A DNA stretch of 64,000 nt from Elmis aenea (GCA_947652605.1 OX393579.1:3100001-3164000), one strand, 5' to 3'. Shown: positions 46,587-58,626, counted from the stretch's first letter. Numbers and translations: made by a program. The notes: a model not told the origin generated them from the sequence alone.

Positions 46587-47292
46587 TTACCAGGGAAGGT
46601 CACGATATATTGTCGCTAGAATTTGATCAAGGCTGTGTTTATTGCATCAAGAACTTCAAAAAAAATGTTTTGCAGAATTATACGTGTCACTGGCCATTTC
46701 CTTCGAAAAAATAGGGAAAGAACTGAAAAGTTGAACAATAAAAGTAATTTTTGCGATCACGTTGACCATGAAACCGTCAGAGGTAAAATCAAAATTCTTC
46801 TATTTACCAATTCCTTGCAAGTAAAACGGTGCAAAGTTTTTGAAAAAATCTTAAAGGGTTCCGGAGAAAAACGTCAAAAACGAAACCCCTGCAAAAGCGC
46901 TATGATTTGAGAAGTTGTATTAACTAAATATATGCGACTTGCATAGACGTTCAACAGGGGGGAAACCGTTTGTACAAGAGCCTTGTTTTTCGCGTTGTTC
47001 TTCGGAACCGTTTAAGATTTTTTCAAAAACTTGCCACCATTTTACTTGCAAAGGATGCGCGAATTGGCAAATAGAAGAATTTCGATTTTATCTCTGACGG
47101 TTTCGTGGCCAACGCGATCGCAAAAATTACCTTTATTATTCAACTTGTTAGTTTTTCCCCTATTTTTCCGAAGGAAATGGCCAGTGAGTGTTACTGTTAT
47201 AACTCTGCAAAACATTTAGTTTTGATGTTCTTGATGCAATAAAAGCCTTGATCAGATTCTAGCGACAACATATCGTGACCCTACCTTGTTAG
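46587..47292. mobile_element. Foldback family F, full copy (about 705 bp)
   Basis: The left arm begins ACCAGGGAAGGTCACGATAT and runs through TTGTCGCTAGAATTTGATC, ATTGCATCAAGAAC and ATGGCCAGTG-complement words. The right arm is its inverted copy, ending ATCGTGACCCTACCTTGTTA. Each arm is about 300 bp around a short centre (TATGCGACTTGCATAGACG). The open frame 46623-46910 is the arm read through and not a gene. No clear target duplication and no transposase, so the class is open. Confidence 0.8.
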
Positions 47293-49029
47293 ATGTTACA
47301 TGAAAACCGTATTACTTGAATCTTTTTGAAGAGATTCAGGATCCTGTTAAAATTCCGTTCTGTGCGTTTAATTAAGCATTTGTTTTTTAATAGCAACAAA
47401 AACTTGTTACTGATTTCACTTTCTCTAAATTTTAAAATAAGAATCTTCTTTGCTAATAATATTTTGGCCATTTTAAAGTAGGTACTTATTATTATTATTT
47501 TAAATTTGTTGCATCAATAACTGATGTATTTTTTTATTCTACCTTTTAGTTTGAATGTTTTGATTCCCCAAACCGATAACGAGCCTTTTAAATACGTCTT
47601 TAGTGCTAAACGCGATAATTTATTACCTTTTAAAAAACATTGATGGCTAAAATATCACTAATTTATGTTCTGATTTAAGTATATGGAATGAACTCTGCTG
47701 TTACTCATATTTGTTGTACTGCCTCCATGTCTGTGCAACTCTCATAATTGCTAGTTAGTTTTTTATTTACGATATTAATAAAAATAAAATTACAATATTT
47801 ATAAGGCGCTGCGAATAAAACGTGACTCTTTAGATTAATAACAAACGATTCATTTAAAGTACGGGCAACATGAAAAAATCGTAGTTTTAATCATTATAGT
47901 TCACCTCGAGGGATTAAGTCATGCAATGGCGTTTCGCATAGTTTCGTAATTTCGTCGTAATCAAATCGAGTTCTCGCGGGTGATCGCGTAGGCCGGGCTT
48001 GTTTGAGAAACGAAATTAAGATTAATTTTCATCCCTTTAACAGGAAGACAGGCTCGCAGCCAATAATAAAACGTCCCGTAAAGACCCGGATTTTTTGGTC
48101 GAAATAATTATATTTCGTATAATGCATATGATTATGGACGCCATAAAAAATAAACACACTCATTCGCCTTTGGGTATCGAAAGTATTATATTAAAATATA
48201 CATTTTTAACATTCTATCGGCCTTACGTAGCTATCAATTATGTATTAAAGATAAACGACTATCTAAATGCTTATGGCTAAATATGTGTATATACATACAT
48301 AATTATATGGTCGTGGTTTTAACTGAGCGTGCCGTGGAGCTGCGAGTAGAGGGGTGGGTTGTATGGGATGTGCCCCAAGCTCACGGCAGTCACACTGTAT
48401 TTTGCTACATATTATAATCGGGCTCATTTGAATATTGGCTAGGCGCTACAATCCGTCCGTCCACCATCGGCTCTTTACTCGCGCTGCGGGCTATAATCGC
48501 TTTTCTAGTTTTCTAATGTGTCTTTGTCGACGATTACTCCGAGCTAGATTTAAGTGCCGCTCATTAAACCAACAACAGTTACATAAAAACTACATTATTG
48601 TTGCCATTGGCTACCTAGATTTCGTATCGAATCTAGAAAGTATTCGAGTGTGAGGGGATGATCCAAAACATATAACTTAGGTTAAACAGTTCGGCGTTTG
48701 CTTATTATAGGAGGTGGAGCGACTTAAATCGTAGAAGTGGCAAAAAAACAAACCCAAAAAATTGTTTCGTATAAATCACTCGACATGTGGAACAAGCCAA
48801 CTTTAAATCAACCCACATTAAAATTAAAGCAATGGAGTGTAGTATAAATTATCAAAAAATTCTTCAGCAAGAGTTCTTTTCCTGAAAAAATAATACAAAT
48901 TAACATTCTGAATAAGATTGACTCGTTATAGCACAAAATTACATTATTAATAATAATGTAATTTATTTAGCATTTTGCTAATTACCTATGTTTACAATTT
49001 TACAACTTACGCATTTGAATATAATATAC
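47293..49029. other. No gene recognised; unique G+C-richer blocks 47880-48180 and 48300-48660
   Basis: Both blocks are unique and less AT-rich. The first holds GACGCCATAAAAAATAAACA and CGTATAATGCATATGATTAT, words like posterior-Hox or POU sites. The second holds a minor frame, 48435-48653, of unknown type. Regulatory function is inference only. Confidence 0.35.
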
Positions 49030-49625
49030 ATCAATTAAAACTTTTCCTTAATAAATCTACTGAGCTTACGTCTAAACCTTACAATATTAGTTTCATTTTT
49101 AAGTTCACTTGTTAGATCGTTATAAACTTTGAGTCCTTTACAAATAGATAATTTTGAGTGTAATTTCGTGTCCTGAATGGCAGTTTAAAGTCTTAACAGT
49201 TTCTAGTCGGATAATTATGAACATCAGAGTTTTGGGTTATATATTTTAACAAAGAATTTCTAAGCAAGTTATTTATAATCTTGAAAATGAAAATAATCGT
49301 ATTAAAAATTATCCGTTGTTTAATACTGGGCCACTGTAGAGTATCTAGCATTAGAGTAATTTTGGTGTAGCTATCTGGAACAGTGTAAAATAATTCTCAT
49401 AGCCCTATTTTGCAATTTTTTAAGCCGGTTTAAATCATTAGTGTTCGCCAAAAATAAAATACTAGAGCGGTATTCTAAATAGGGTGCTGCTATGATACTT
49501 TTGTGTATTAAAATTTTAGTAACGACTGGAAGTTTACTGCTTAATCCACCAAGAAAACCTATCATTTAGAAACCTTTTTAAAAGTTTTTTACATATCGTA
49601 CTACAAGAAGAACCGTCACACAATC
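49030..49625 (-). pseudogene. Jockey/CR1-type LINE, ORF2 C-terminal region
   Basis: The minus strand reads IGFLGGLSSKLPVVTKILIH, KSIIAAPYLEYRSSILFLAN, DLNRLKKLQNRAMRIILHCS, then, after a frameshift, SIKQRIIFNTIIFIFKIINN, HNYPTRNC, DFKLPFRTRNYTQNYLFVKD and KLSRFIKEKF. This is the classic post-RT region of Jockey/CR1-like LINEs (LQNRAMRIIL, H-Y-TR, DF-LP-RT, then a short hydrophobic tail). A few stops and one or two frameshifts interrupt it. A different lineage from the other LINE fragments in this window. Confidence 0.8.
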
Positions 49626-51180
49626 CACATTTTTCTGAATCTCAAGTTAACAGAGTCAGTGAAAACCTATTTACGGAACATTATAATATTATTTAAACAC
49701 TAATATTAAAATTCTAATTGCAGTGGCCACTTCAAATTTCAAGGAAATTTGATTGGTATTAGTTTTTTCCTCTAAACTGAAAATTGGTATTTTTAAATTG
49801 TGACAGCGATTTATGTTAAAAATGTTTGCAAAACCTGGCGCATTGATTGTTAAAAATAACAGTTATGTACTAGTAGAACTTCCTATTGATTTCATTTAAT
49901 ATCGTAAACATTGTGAAAAACAAAATATTTACAGTGAACTCCACTAATCGAAGCATAAGAATTGAAATTGTTCAACAGTTTTTGAAATAAGGTTTCATTA
50001 ATTTATTTTAAATTAACAGAATGATAAGGTGAACCAAATTTCTCATACACTTGTAGAAAACACTAAATTTCGTTATCGTTAACAAACTAAAGAGGTTTTT
50101 AGAATAATTTTAACACGCTCGATAACAAAAATTAAAATTTGTCAACAACTTTAAAATGTACACTCACTATGCATAATTAATATTTTGTGTGTAAGCCGAT
50201 AGTGCCAAAAATTATCATGTTCCACTTAACTATGCTAAACTTAAATTAACTACACAATTATTTTAAGTGACCCATTGCTGATTAATTTGCATTTAAAACT
50301 AAACTCGCCAAAGCAAACAATTTGAGTCGTTTCGAAGTTTAGGAATCTCATCGCTATTCCCAGCACATGCCAGGCGAAACACCTGTTTTATAGCATGATA
50401 TGATTTAACAATATACAGCTGTAATATATGTAAAATGAGTGTACATCTACAATAAGTTTTTTATTTCGTCTTAACATTGCTCGCGAAATACGAACTTGTA
50501 GAATGGTATTGCACAAATTGTGATCACTGTATATTATAATATGTTTCTAGATGATAAGTGAACAAAAATTTATTTTTAGTAGTTTTAATATAGGTACATT
50601 CAACACTTAACTAAATAAAATTGATGATTAAATGCTTAAAAGAATCAATTTTGAATGTTCTATTCATGTTGAAAAACATATTGGTTAATGTACTATTAAA
50701 ATTCTTTATAGGCCGAGTTAAATATGGCCTAGGATATAATTTTTTAAGAAACAATATTACTAAATATTTTCGACTTGGCAATAACAGGGAATACACAAAA
50801 GTCATTGATTCGTTCCATATATGAATTTGACGTAAAAAAACTTAAACACCGCGCTTTGGTGCTTGCAAAATTAATCATTAGACTTCGTACAACAGAAACA
50901 TTGCCAAAAACTGACAGACAATACTGTGTTCACCTTCTAACACATCGATATATCATGGACTGTCACTGAATTATGTATTTAACAAACAAATCATATGAAG
51001 GATAGTAATTAAGAAGTATATTTCATGTCCAACTGCTCGCAGTTTCAAACCGAAGTCAATAAAATAATCTTAGACCTGTAAAGTCGTAAACACGCTGATG
51101 AATTGTAAATATGCTTGTGATTTAAAAAAAAAAGTGAAGCAACTTATTAACAGTACTATTTTTTTTATTGTCCCAGAATG
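49626..51180. other. AT-rich DNA, nothing recognised
   Basis: No family resemblance. Overlapping small frames at 50611-50969 on both strands are not recognised. Confidence 0.5.
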
Positions 51181-51265
51181 TATAACCACCTATATTTTAA
51201 AATTTGATATCTGCCTTATCTTTTCTTAGTCTAGCATAATTAAAACTGTTACAGATTCATCGTTG
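51181..51265 (-). pseudogene. LINE family A, very short fragment
   Basis: It resembles at DNA level the segments at 42020-42100 and 40040-40110: TTTAAAATTTGATATCTGCC, TTAGTCTAGCATAATTAAAA. This is the part between the RT catalytic motif and the C-terminus. Too short to say more. Confidence 0.5.
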
Positions 51266-52214
51266 GTATTTAGTAAAAAATTCTGAATTTGAAAATAAAA
51301 AATGTTAATGATCTACAAATAAAAAGTTCACACTAAATTATTTGTAAATGATTTGTTTTCTCAATTTATCTCAAAAATGGACTTACATCACTTCTACAAT
51401 TAATGGTTCACTTTTTGATTTATGTTTCCCCTAATACACCAGAATTTGTGTTAGGTTTTGAGGGTATCTACAAGGTTATAGCCAAAACTAAACCTTTTTT
51501 CCTTCACCAAACAAAAGTTTCCATATATTCGAGCAATGCAGTCCAAGCTGAAGCTATTTATCAATTATTTTAATTCTCTTATAAACAAAAACGGGCGATA
51601 GTTAAAAAGACTCAAACAAGTTACACACGTATTAAAAAATATTCCGAATCGCTTCCAGGTGTTGGACAGGTTTTCGGAGATGGTACCGCGCCGGCTGGGA
51701 GTATACGGAATATAATTCATTGCCCGGCCAGCAGTTATATGCTAATCATAATAATCAGTGCCACTACGAGACCAGATATTAGGTGCAAATGCCGACATTA
51801 TTTATTTAGCATATCTGATTGTTTCGTAGGTACGCGTACGTTAGCGCTTATGGGCGAAGAGATGTCAATATTCCCTTTACGGTTTATTTTTATTTATAGC
51901 GGGCCACGGTAATTTCGATGAACTGGAAGGTCCGTGGAATCACCTTTTTAATTGGTTGGAAATTGTTCGCATTTTCGGTGAGAAAAAATCCGAAACTAAC
52001 GATTTATATTTTGCTCATGATTGATATTTAACTTGATTTTTGATATCGGTTTTATGTTAAAAACAATTAGATAATGCACATTGTACTAATTGACGAAACT
52101 CTAGTCGAATACTGTCCATGTTTGATAAGGGTGGAAATTAAGTAACCTAAAGGTTTTAAAAGAAATATAAAAATACCAAAATGCTGCATAAAAAAGAATA
52201 AATGCTGTATGGAA
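51266..52214. other. No gene recognised; unique G+C-richer block 51640-51990
   Basis: The block at 51640-51990 is unique and richer in G+C (GGTACCGCGCCGGCTGGGAG, CGTACGTTAGCGCTTATGGG). No frame is convincing. Candidate regulatory DNA. Confidence 0.35.
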
Positions 52215-52935
52215 AAATTAATGCACATTTTATAGCCAAGCCGCGTTAAAAGCTCTTGGCTCGTGGGAAGAAAACGCAGGACTTGTTCTGAACTGCATAG
52301 GGCAGTTAACGTTCTAGGAAGCAGGAATAATATTAAACCGTTATGGTGCCCAGGGCACACTAATTTACCAGGGAACGAGAAGGCAGATCGCCTAGCCAAA
52401 ATTGGCAGCGAGACACCTTTCTTCGGACCAGAACCCGCAGTTGGTACATACTATGGAACAGCAAAGCGGTGTCTTAATGACATATTACTACAGGGGCATA
52501 ATGTTCATTGGAAAAAAGTTGCAGCACAAGCCCTTTCTAAGGCTATCCTGTTAATGGTCTCTAAATACAAGACGAGAAATGTTCAGGATGAGCAGAGTAG
52601 ACATCAGAGCAGCCACAGGACTCGTCACAGGTCACTGTGGGCTGAACAAACACTTCTACATAATAAGGCTCTCAGAGACGTATGTATGTAGAGGATGTGG
52701 TGAAGAAGAACACTCTTCACGTAATATGCCAGTGTGAAGGATTCACACTCTATTGGCGTTGACTTCTGGGGTTGGAAAAAGTCAACCAAGAAGAGTTAAG
52801 AAAAACACCCTTAAAGAAAATCCTGGAGTTTTTCAAAAACACAGGACTTCTTCAAGGGGCTATTATTACCAGAGGGTACAATAGACCAATAGGTCGCTGT
52901 AAAAGAACACGAAAGGGGACCACCTGCGCGGAAAT
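52215..52935 (+). pseudogene. RNase H-bearing LINE (I/LOA-like), RNase H to zinc-knuckle tail
   Basis: The plus strand opens with SQAALKALGSWEENAGLVLN (about 52233), then after a frameshift LGSRNNIKPLWCPGHTNLPG and NEKADRLAKIGSETPFFGPE. The W-PGH...GNEKAD signature (52336-52402) carries the last catalytic residues of RNase HI. After another frameshift come RVDIRAATGLVTGHCGLNKH and CRGCGEEEHSLHVICQC, the zinc-knuckle found after RNase H in I-, R1- and LOA-group elements. RNase H removes template RNA during target-primed reverse transcription. The RT part is lost and the frames are broken. One of only two LINE pieces here on the plus strand. Confidence 0.82.
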
Positions 52936-54062
52936 AATAATAGGATATTAATAAAAGTATTGGAGGATGTTAGTAAAGGTTGTATGGAAAAATTTAAAAA
53001 ACGTTTATAGATAATGTTGGGGTTACCACCTTTTTTACCACTTCTACTTTTGTCCCTTTTGGGATTTCTTTTTTACCAAAAAAAGCTGTTAAATATTGTT
53101 TTAACTTTGCCTGTTTATTTCTTTGTCCATTCCTTCATTTCGTTCAATGCATAATTAGATCTACTTTCGTCAAGTAACATTGGCCATATTTTACAAATTT
53201 TACAATTGAATTCATCTTACATGTGGTGTAGCGGTTTAAAATTTAATTGTCGAGTTTAAAAATTCAAAGCTAAGACAGAAATAAATAATTTGCATTGCAA
53301 AAATGTTATTTGTTATTAAATTCCCGCGTTGTTCCCTGTACTTAATAATAACATCAAAGATATTCGCAGCCAACATTCTCACACTGACAAAGGCATCCAG
53401 ATCGCCGACATGTATGCATAGTTCAGATCACGTAGTGTTTAACGTCTGTCATTTGTCCCGCATAGCGTCACGCTGCATCATAGAGTGCCGCGTATCTCAC
53501 CCCCGCATCTCTGCGAGGACGACCTCCACACACGCACATACCTAGACATCAGGAGCTCTTTGTCGCGACATCGGGCACTTGTTGATGTTTTTGTACTGTT
53601 AAACTGTCTTGTATATTGGGTTAATTTGAGTAATTGTTTTTATTATCGTCCGTCCGCACCGCCTCGGTGAAGTTTTCATAATCCACATTTCTCCAACAAA
53701 AAGGCAACTACGATAACAATCGCCGACTTATCTTGATTGCTTTATTGTTTGACATAGTTATTTAAATTTTTGTAGATAGAGGGAACATTAACATTTATAA
53801 TAAGTACTTAAACAGTAGGTATAAGAACAAAGCGAAACTTTGTATATAATACTTACACAAATTACTTCCAAATGTCTCTAACCATTAACGTCACAAACAA
53901 TTTTTTAAGTACATACAGTCCCAAAAAATTTGTCCCACTATTGGTATCTCGTTTTTTACAAGTTAAAGCTTACAGAGTGGAAAAGTCGATTAAATTACAT
54001 AAAAATATCCAATATTATGTTCAGTATAAGTCTAAACTAAAACTTTTTTGGTTCAAAAGATA
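52936..54062. other. No gene recognised; G+C-richer block 53300-53670
   Basis: Frames 53303-53545 and 53485-53670 overlap a less AT-rich, unique block (53340-53580) with many CpGs, but I do not recognise the peptides. Confidence 0.35.
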
Positions 54063-55001
54063 AAGTAAAGTGCCCTAATATGGAACAGTTACCTATTATG
54101 GAATACATCAGTTTTATGACAATGAATAAGCGATATCTCTTGAAAAGTATATGTACCTATTTGTACATTGATCACACATTCCCAAATGTAAAATAGTTAA
54201 AAAATATTCACTAGATTACATAACAGATTCAAATATATTTTTGACGTGCTACTGAGTTTTTAGGCTAAATCTTTCAGTGCAAAATATTATATGCTAGGAT
54301 AAATGATATAAAATATTTTATTGCATGTTTATTTAGCATGAGCCTTTACATTTCAATTAAATAGACCAAAATTTTGATTGGGTTCATTTCATGTTTTACA
54401 TTATACCGATTTTTGAAATGTCACATTGATGCCTAATATGGAATACATAGAGGTGCCTTTTAATGAATATGATTATGGTCACTAAGTACAGCAATATGGG
54501 TTCAGTGTCAAAAGTGTCAGAAATGGGCAGACAAAAAATGTGCAAAATACCCAAAAAAACAATTCTATTGTCCTACCTGTAAAAAATAAATAAATTATCA
54601 ACATTTAGTTCGAATGACACTTGAATTATAATTTAATTTACATAAATAACAGAGTTTTGGTTTGGTTTAAGTAATAATGCAAATCATAAAGAAATAAAAT
54701 ATTAATCTATGAGCAGTTGTTTATTTTAATGTATATTTCCTATATCATTTTATATTCCATATTAAGAACCCCTAGTATTCCATATTAGGTTCCCGGGGAG
54801 CTTAATATGGAATAGTAGTAACATTTAAAAAAAATATATAGCTATATAAGATATATCTACTGTAATATCGTACCAGAATTCGAGTAATGTGTTGCGTATT
54901 CATTACAAATGCCTTATAATTTTTTTTGCAAAATTTTGTTGATTAAATGTGAATATTATTGCCGAATACAAAAAAGTATTCCATATTAGAGCACTTTACT
55001 C
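54063..55001 (+). mobile_element. pogo-like element remnant (939 bp) with repeated TATGGAATA motif
   Basis: The ends AAGTAAAGTGCCCTAATATG and (complement) GAGTAAAGTGCTCTAATATG are about 25-bp imperfect inverted repeats, with TA on both sides (54061-54062, 55002-55003). The word TAATATGGAATA, or its complement, recurs near both ends and inside (about 54075, 54093, 54434, 54760, 54775, 54802 and 54975). A transposase C-terminal zinc-finger relic lies in the middle. The TA duplication and this kind of motif array fit pogo/Tc1-type elements. Confidence 0.72.
54485..54589 (+). pseudogene. C-terminal zinc-finger relic of a pogo-type transposase
   Basis: One frame reads IWVQCQKCQKWADKKCAKYP, and after a one-base slip FYCPTCKK and a stop at 54587. 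The C-x2-C...W...C...C-x2-C spacing, with the tryptophans and final lysines, resembles the PHD-like finger at the very end of some insect pogo/Tigger and piggyBac-type transposases. The DDE domain is not preserved. Assignment rests on the cysteine spacing alone. Confidence 0.5.
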
Positions 55002-55003
55002 TA

Positions 55004-55325
55004 CTTAACCAGGGAAGGTCATAATATGTTGTCGCTAGAATCTGATCAAGGCTGTGCTTATTGCATCAACAACATCAAAACTAAATATTTTGCAAAGTTA
55101 TACGTGCCACTGGCCATTTCCTTCGGAAAAATAGGGGAAAAACTGAAAAATTGAATAAAAAAGTAATTTTTGCGATCGCGTTTGCCATGAAACTGTCAGA
55201 GATAAAATCGAAATTCTTTTAGTTACCGATTCGCGCATCCTTTGCTAGTAAAATGGTGCAAAGTTTTTGAAAAAATCTTTAACGGTTCCGGAGAAAAACG
55301 TGAAAAACGAGGCCCTTGTAAAAAT
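55004..55325 (+). mobile_element. Foldback family F, partial copy (left arm)
   Basis: It starts ACTTAACCAGGGAAGGTCAT directly after the pogo-like element and follows the left arm of the 58627 copy (TTGTCGCTAGAATCTGATC, ACGTGCCACTGGCCATTTCC, AATGGTGCAAAGTTTTTG) to the centre near GAGGCCCTTGTAAAAA. The right arm is absent. The frame 55267-55461 is a by-product. Confidence 0.78.
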
Positions 55326-56444
55326 ACACTTCTCCCAACCGATTTTCTGTTTTGCTCATAGTAATTCTGTTAATTATCCACTCAATACTTATTCACGTTC
55401 CGCGCAACACCGAAACATAATTTGGGAAACCCTGATCTATTGCAAGAAATTCAAATTTTAATACATTAAAACATTTTGAATGTCAGGAGTCGTCCAAAAC
55501 AAATTTTATTGTCCAATACTACCAATTCATGCTTCTAAATCATAACAATTTAATAACACAATGTTAAAAATATCACTAAATAAACACAGCAAATACTTGC
55601 ATACTGTTTTCAGCTTAGTTGTTGATAAAGTTTTCCCCTATAGTTTTATTCCTTTCAGTTTTTTTTTCAGTATCGTGGCATGCCCGATATAAAACTTGCA
55701 GCGCTAGCTTGGCGATTTCGTGTTGAAATCACATTACGCTTTATTTTTTAGTGCTGTCCACTCATTTTTATTACCGGTTGATTTTTCGATACCGAGCTAG
55801 TGATTTTCACATAAACACGGAAATGGTTTTCTTTATCATTTTTCCCAACAAAATGTAAGGATTTTAATATATTGCCCCCGGCCCGAGATAATAATGACCA
55901 CTTGGGCACTAAAAAAAGGTAATGAATTCGGAGCCCGTTTCAATTGCGATTTTAGACAGATAATATGCCGAGATACTGCATTTAATATTCTGTTTTCATA
56001 AAACATGAGCTTTTATCGTGTTAGATTTTTTCCTAAGCTCGATATTAAATCGCACGAATTTTTTATGCGCACATTTAATTAAGTGTAGTACGCCCTAAAC
56101 ACAAATAGAAACAAAAATTATAACATTAATATTTATGGTAGCTGTAATTTCGCTAGGAAAATTTCTCCAAACACATCGTTCTACGGCTTAGCGTTCTTAG
56201 CATATCTGAATTAAAAAGGGCATTGTTATTACTTAAAAAATTAAAGAGACAATCGTAAAGTTTTATCTATTTTAGACGATTGTATTTAAGTTGTCTTTTA
56301 TAAAAAAAAAATACAAGAATTTTAGCGGAAAGATTGTAACGATACGAAAAAACCTTTGCAGTTTCGAATAATTCCAAAGGTGTGAAAAATATAATCATTT
56401 ATATCTCAAAATATCTTCTTCTTATTATGTTTAATAATAAGAAG
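55326..56444. other. No gene recognised
   Basis: AT-rich with a slightly richer unique section at about 55620-56000. No convincing frame. Confidence 0.5.
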
Positions 56445-56820
56445 AGGTAGTCTAAACCGGGAAGGAGATATAATGTGCAAGAGCAATCAAATAGTGGGAT
56501 ATGCAGACGACATCGCCATTATAGCCAGAAATATAAAGGAATTAGAACACGCGACAAACAGATTGGTGCAGGAGGCTTTTTAGATGGGGTTGCAACTAAA
56601 CCAGAAAAAATGTAAAGTTATGTCTATTGGAGGAAGTCAGCAGAATGCAATCCTAGAAATAACTAAGACATTGGGAAAAATGAGTCTGGAAGAATTGGAT
56701 GAGTTTGTCTATCTGGGTGCCAGAATAACGAAAAACTCTGAGGGAGAAAAAGGAATAGAGGCTAGATTAACAAAAGCAAATACTTGGTTCATCGGCAACA
56801 CCTTGATGTTTTTACGATGG
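56445..56820 (+). pseudogene. LINE RT fragment with YADD motif (family 4)
   Basis: The plus strand reads CKSNQIVGYADDIAIIARNI (YADD at 56500-56511), KELEHATNRLVQEAF, a stop, then MGLQLNQKKCKVMSIGG and LDEFVYLGARITKNSEGEKG, ending in IEARLTKANTWF. This is the RT palm catalytic loop and the following thumb-proximal segment (GLQLN-KK-K / F-YLGA-I). One in-frame stop lies within it. It is cut at about 56820. Different family from family A; on the plus strand. Confidence 0.8.
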
Positions 56821-57256
56821 TGTATTGTGCCTTTGGTACCTTGTGATTGTCGATATTATTTATTTACACTATTCACTAGGTCTTTTTTAAACAATAAATC
56901 AACACGAACGGCTCCGTCTCTGCTCATATCGAAAACTCCATGTCATGGTAATAATTACCATTGTAACTAATATGATATTGTGCTGTGCAGCTAAGTTGAA
57001 CGTGCATTCCCGCTGTGTCTGAGAAACTGGCTAACAAAACGCATAAACTGCCGAATCATATAAAAATTATCCCCTATTATTGTCATTTATTGGTCGATTT
57101 TCGTACAGTCGTAATCTCTTACATGAGACTGTCGTCTTTTAGACACCTTGGTTTTTCGGTATTGTCACTGCGTACGCTGGCCACAGGCACTTGTCAAACG
57201 GGCGAATAACTAGTCATGAGATAATGGGGAGCATTATGATAGGATTATTGAGGGTA
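56821..57256. other. No gene recognised
   Basis: Moderate G+C with small open frames (57015-57209) but no family resemblance. Confidence 0.4.
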
Positions 57257-57587
57257 TGTGAAGGTGGCGCCCAACGGCGACCTGTTTAGCGGACAATAGA
57301 GTCGGGGGTTCCCACTAGTCATCCTCGGTATTAGTTGACCCACGGGGGGCGACACAAGTCATCTTGCCTTGGGCCTCGGCCTGCGAACTTTGTACGGATA
57401 CCAGAACTATGATTTAATGTTTGATTTGGAGCTCATGTGAGTAATCACATGTTTGTTTGTGCATGGGCAAGTTTCTCCGCACTGTTCATTGTTTGACGAT
57501 CACTTTCTCGTCGGATTCTTCTATTTAAGTGGCACACGAGCGAAAATAAACCGTTTATCGGGTCGTTAAAAATTGCTGTGCGTTACA
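57257..57587 (+). mobile_element. Probable solo LTR (about 331 bp)
   Basis: The block begins TG (TGTGAAGGTGGCGCC) and ends in CGTTACA (57587), with a TATTTAAG promoter-like word at 57522 and AATAAA at 57545-57550 near the end: the order of an insect LTR. ATGTG occurs at 57256-57260 and again at 57588-57592, a possible 5-bp target duplication, although this would make the LTR start at 57261 with AA. TGGCGCCCAACG at 57265-57276 resembles a tRNA-Lys primer site but lies inside the block. No gag or pol frames are nearby. Confidence 0.42.
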
Positions 57588-57834
57588 ATGTGAAAAATAA
57601 CTTGTTTAATGTGTAATATACTTGTAAACGATGTTGCAGTTTGCTTGATATTGTGGAACGTGACATCATTTCTGCTTTACATCTTGCGCTGCGATAAGCC
57701 AATTTGTTCGGTACATTTTTGGAAAACTGTCGCGCATATATCTCTCTACCTAATTAATGCTATATTTTAATTTTGCTATAATCTTATTATTTTACGTACG
57801 AGATTATTATTCCCAGTTCGTCACTCATTTTTCT

Positions 57835-58190
57835 GTCCTTTCCATCTTTTCCTCGGTGAGCCTTCTTTCTCTGGGTCTATGTTGGTATATTTGCTTCAGG
57901 ATTCGTCTGTTATAGGTACATTCTTTTTAGATGCGTTATCTTTGCTGTTCTATATTTCTTCGTTTTGTCGTTTAAACTGTATAGGTGTAGCTTGTAATGT
58001 ATTTTTGTGTTTCTACGATATTTCAATCTCTTTGTGCTCCAATCTGCCAGTGCTCCAAGAATTTTCATTTCTGCACTTATAGTTGTTCATTTCCTTTAGT
58101 TATTGTCCAAGTCTTGCTCGTAGTTGGTTTTGCCACTATTTTACAGAACTTAACTTCTGTGATTCGGCTAGTTTTGTTCCGTTAAAATAG
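57835..58190 (-). pseudogene. LINE family C, C-terminal fragment
   Basis: The minus strand reads ISAEMKILGALADWSTKRLK, YRRNTKIHYKLHLYSLNDKT and KKYRTAKITHLKRM, then after a frameshift EKEGSPRKRWKGQ, matching the tail of LINE ORF2 proteins. It parallels the copy at 22130 (IIEYRTAWKKHLHRM). Stops and frameshifts mean it is dead. Plus-strand frames over it (57879-58082, 57997-58185) are shadows. Confidence 0.7.
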
Positions 58191-58244
58191 TTAAATTTTT
58201 CTGTTTTGTTTCGAGTATCTATTTCTTCTGTAAAAGATAAAAAA

Positions 58245-58460
58245 TATGAGTTAAATAATTGTATGAGATTTATAACATTTTCATTTAATTTAAAAATTTG
58301 AATGATAATATAAACAATAAAAATTTAACGTTTAAATGTGTATTGTTTAACTACCAACGAAAACGAGTTTAAAGTAAGGATCATTGATAAAGATTAATTG
58401 TAAAAAAACTTGTTGACTTGCATTTATAACTTTAAAATTAAGATGCCACTGCATAACTAA
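58245..58460. repeat. Dispersed repeat, copy 3 of 3 (tail part)
   Basis: It shares AATGTGTATTGTT, AGTAAGGATCATTGATAAAG, TTAATTGTAAAAAAACTT and TTTAAAATTAAGATGCCACT with copies at 12410 and 30115. The head with the ACTTCTTCAGA word is missing. Confidence 0.6.
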
Positions 58461-58626
58461 ATTGGAAATACATTGAGGTACCCAGTTATCATGTTCAATG
58501 CAGGTATATTTTGATTATTAATACGTTCTTTATAATTAAATTGTAGTTAAAAGGTTTCAGAACTTTAAGTTAGACAAATAATGTACCTATGAGAACATTA
58601 TTTAATAAAAAATTAGAAGTGTCTAC

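Noticed and set aside
46623..46910. 95-codon open frame inside foldback family F
   Set aside because: The same DNA occurs in several copies with the frame broken, and it is the inverted arm read through. Not a gene.
52067..52399. 110-codon minus-strand frame
   Set aside because: It overlaps the plus-strand RNase H region with its W-PGH-GNEKAD signature; the minus frame has no meaning of its own.
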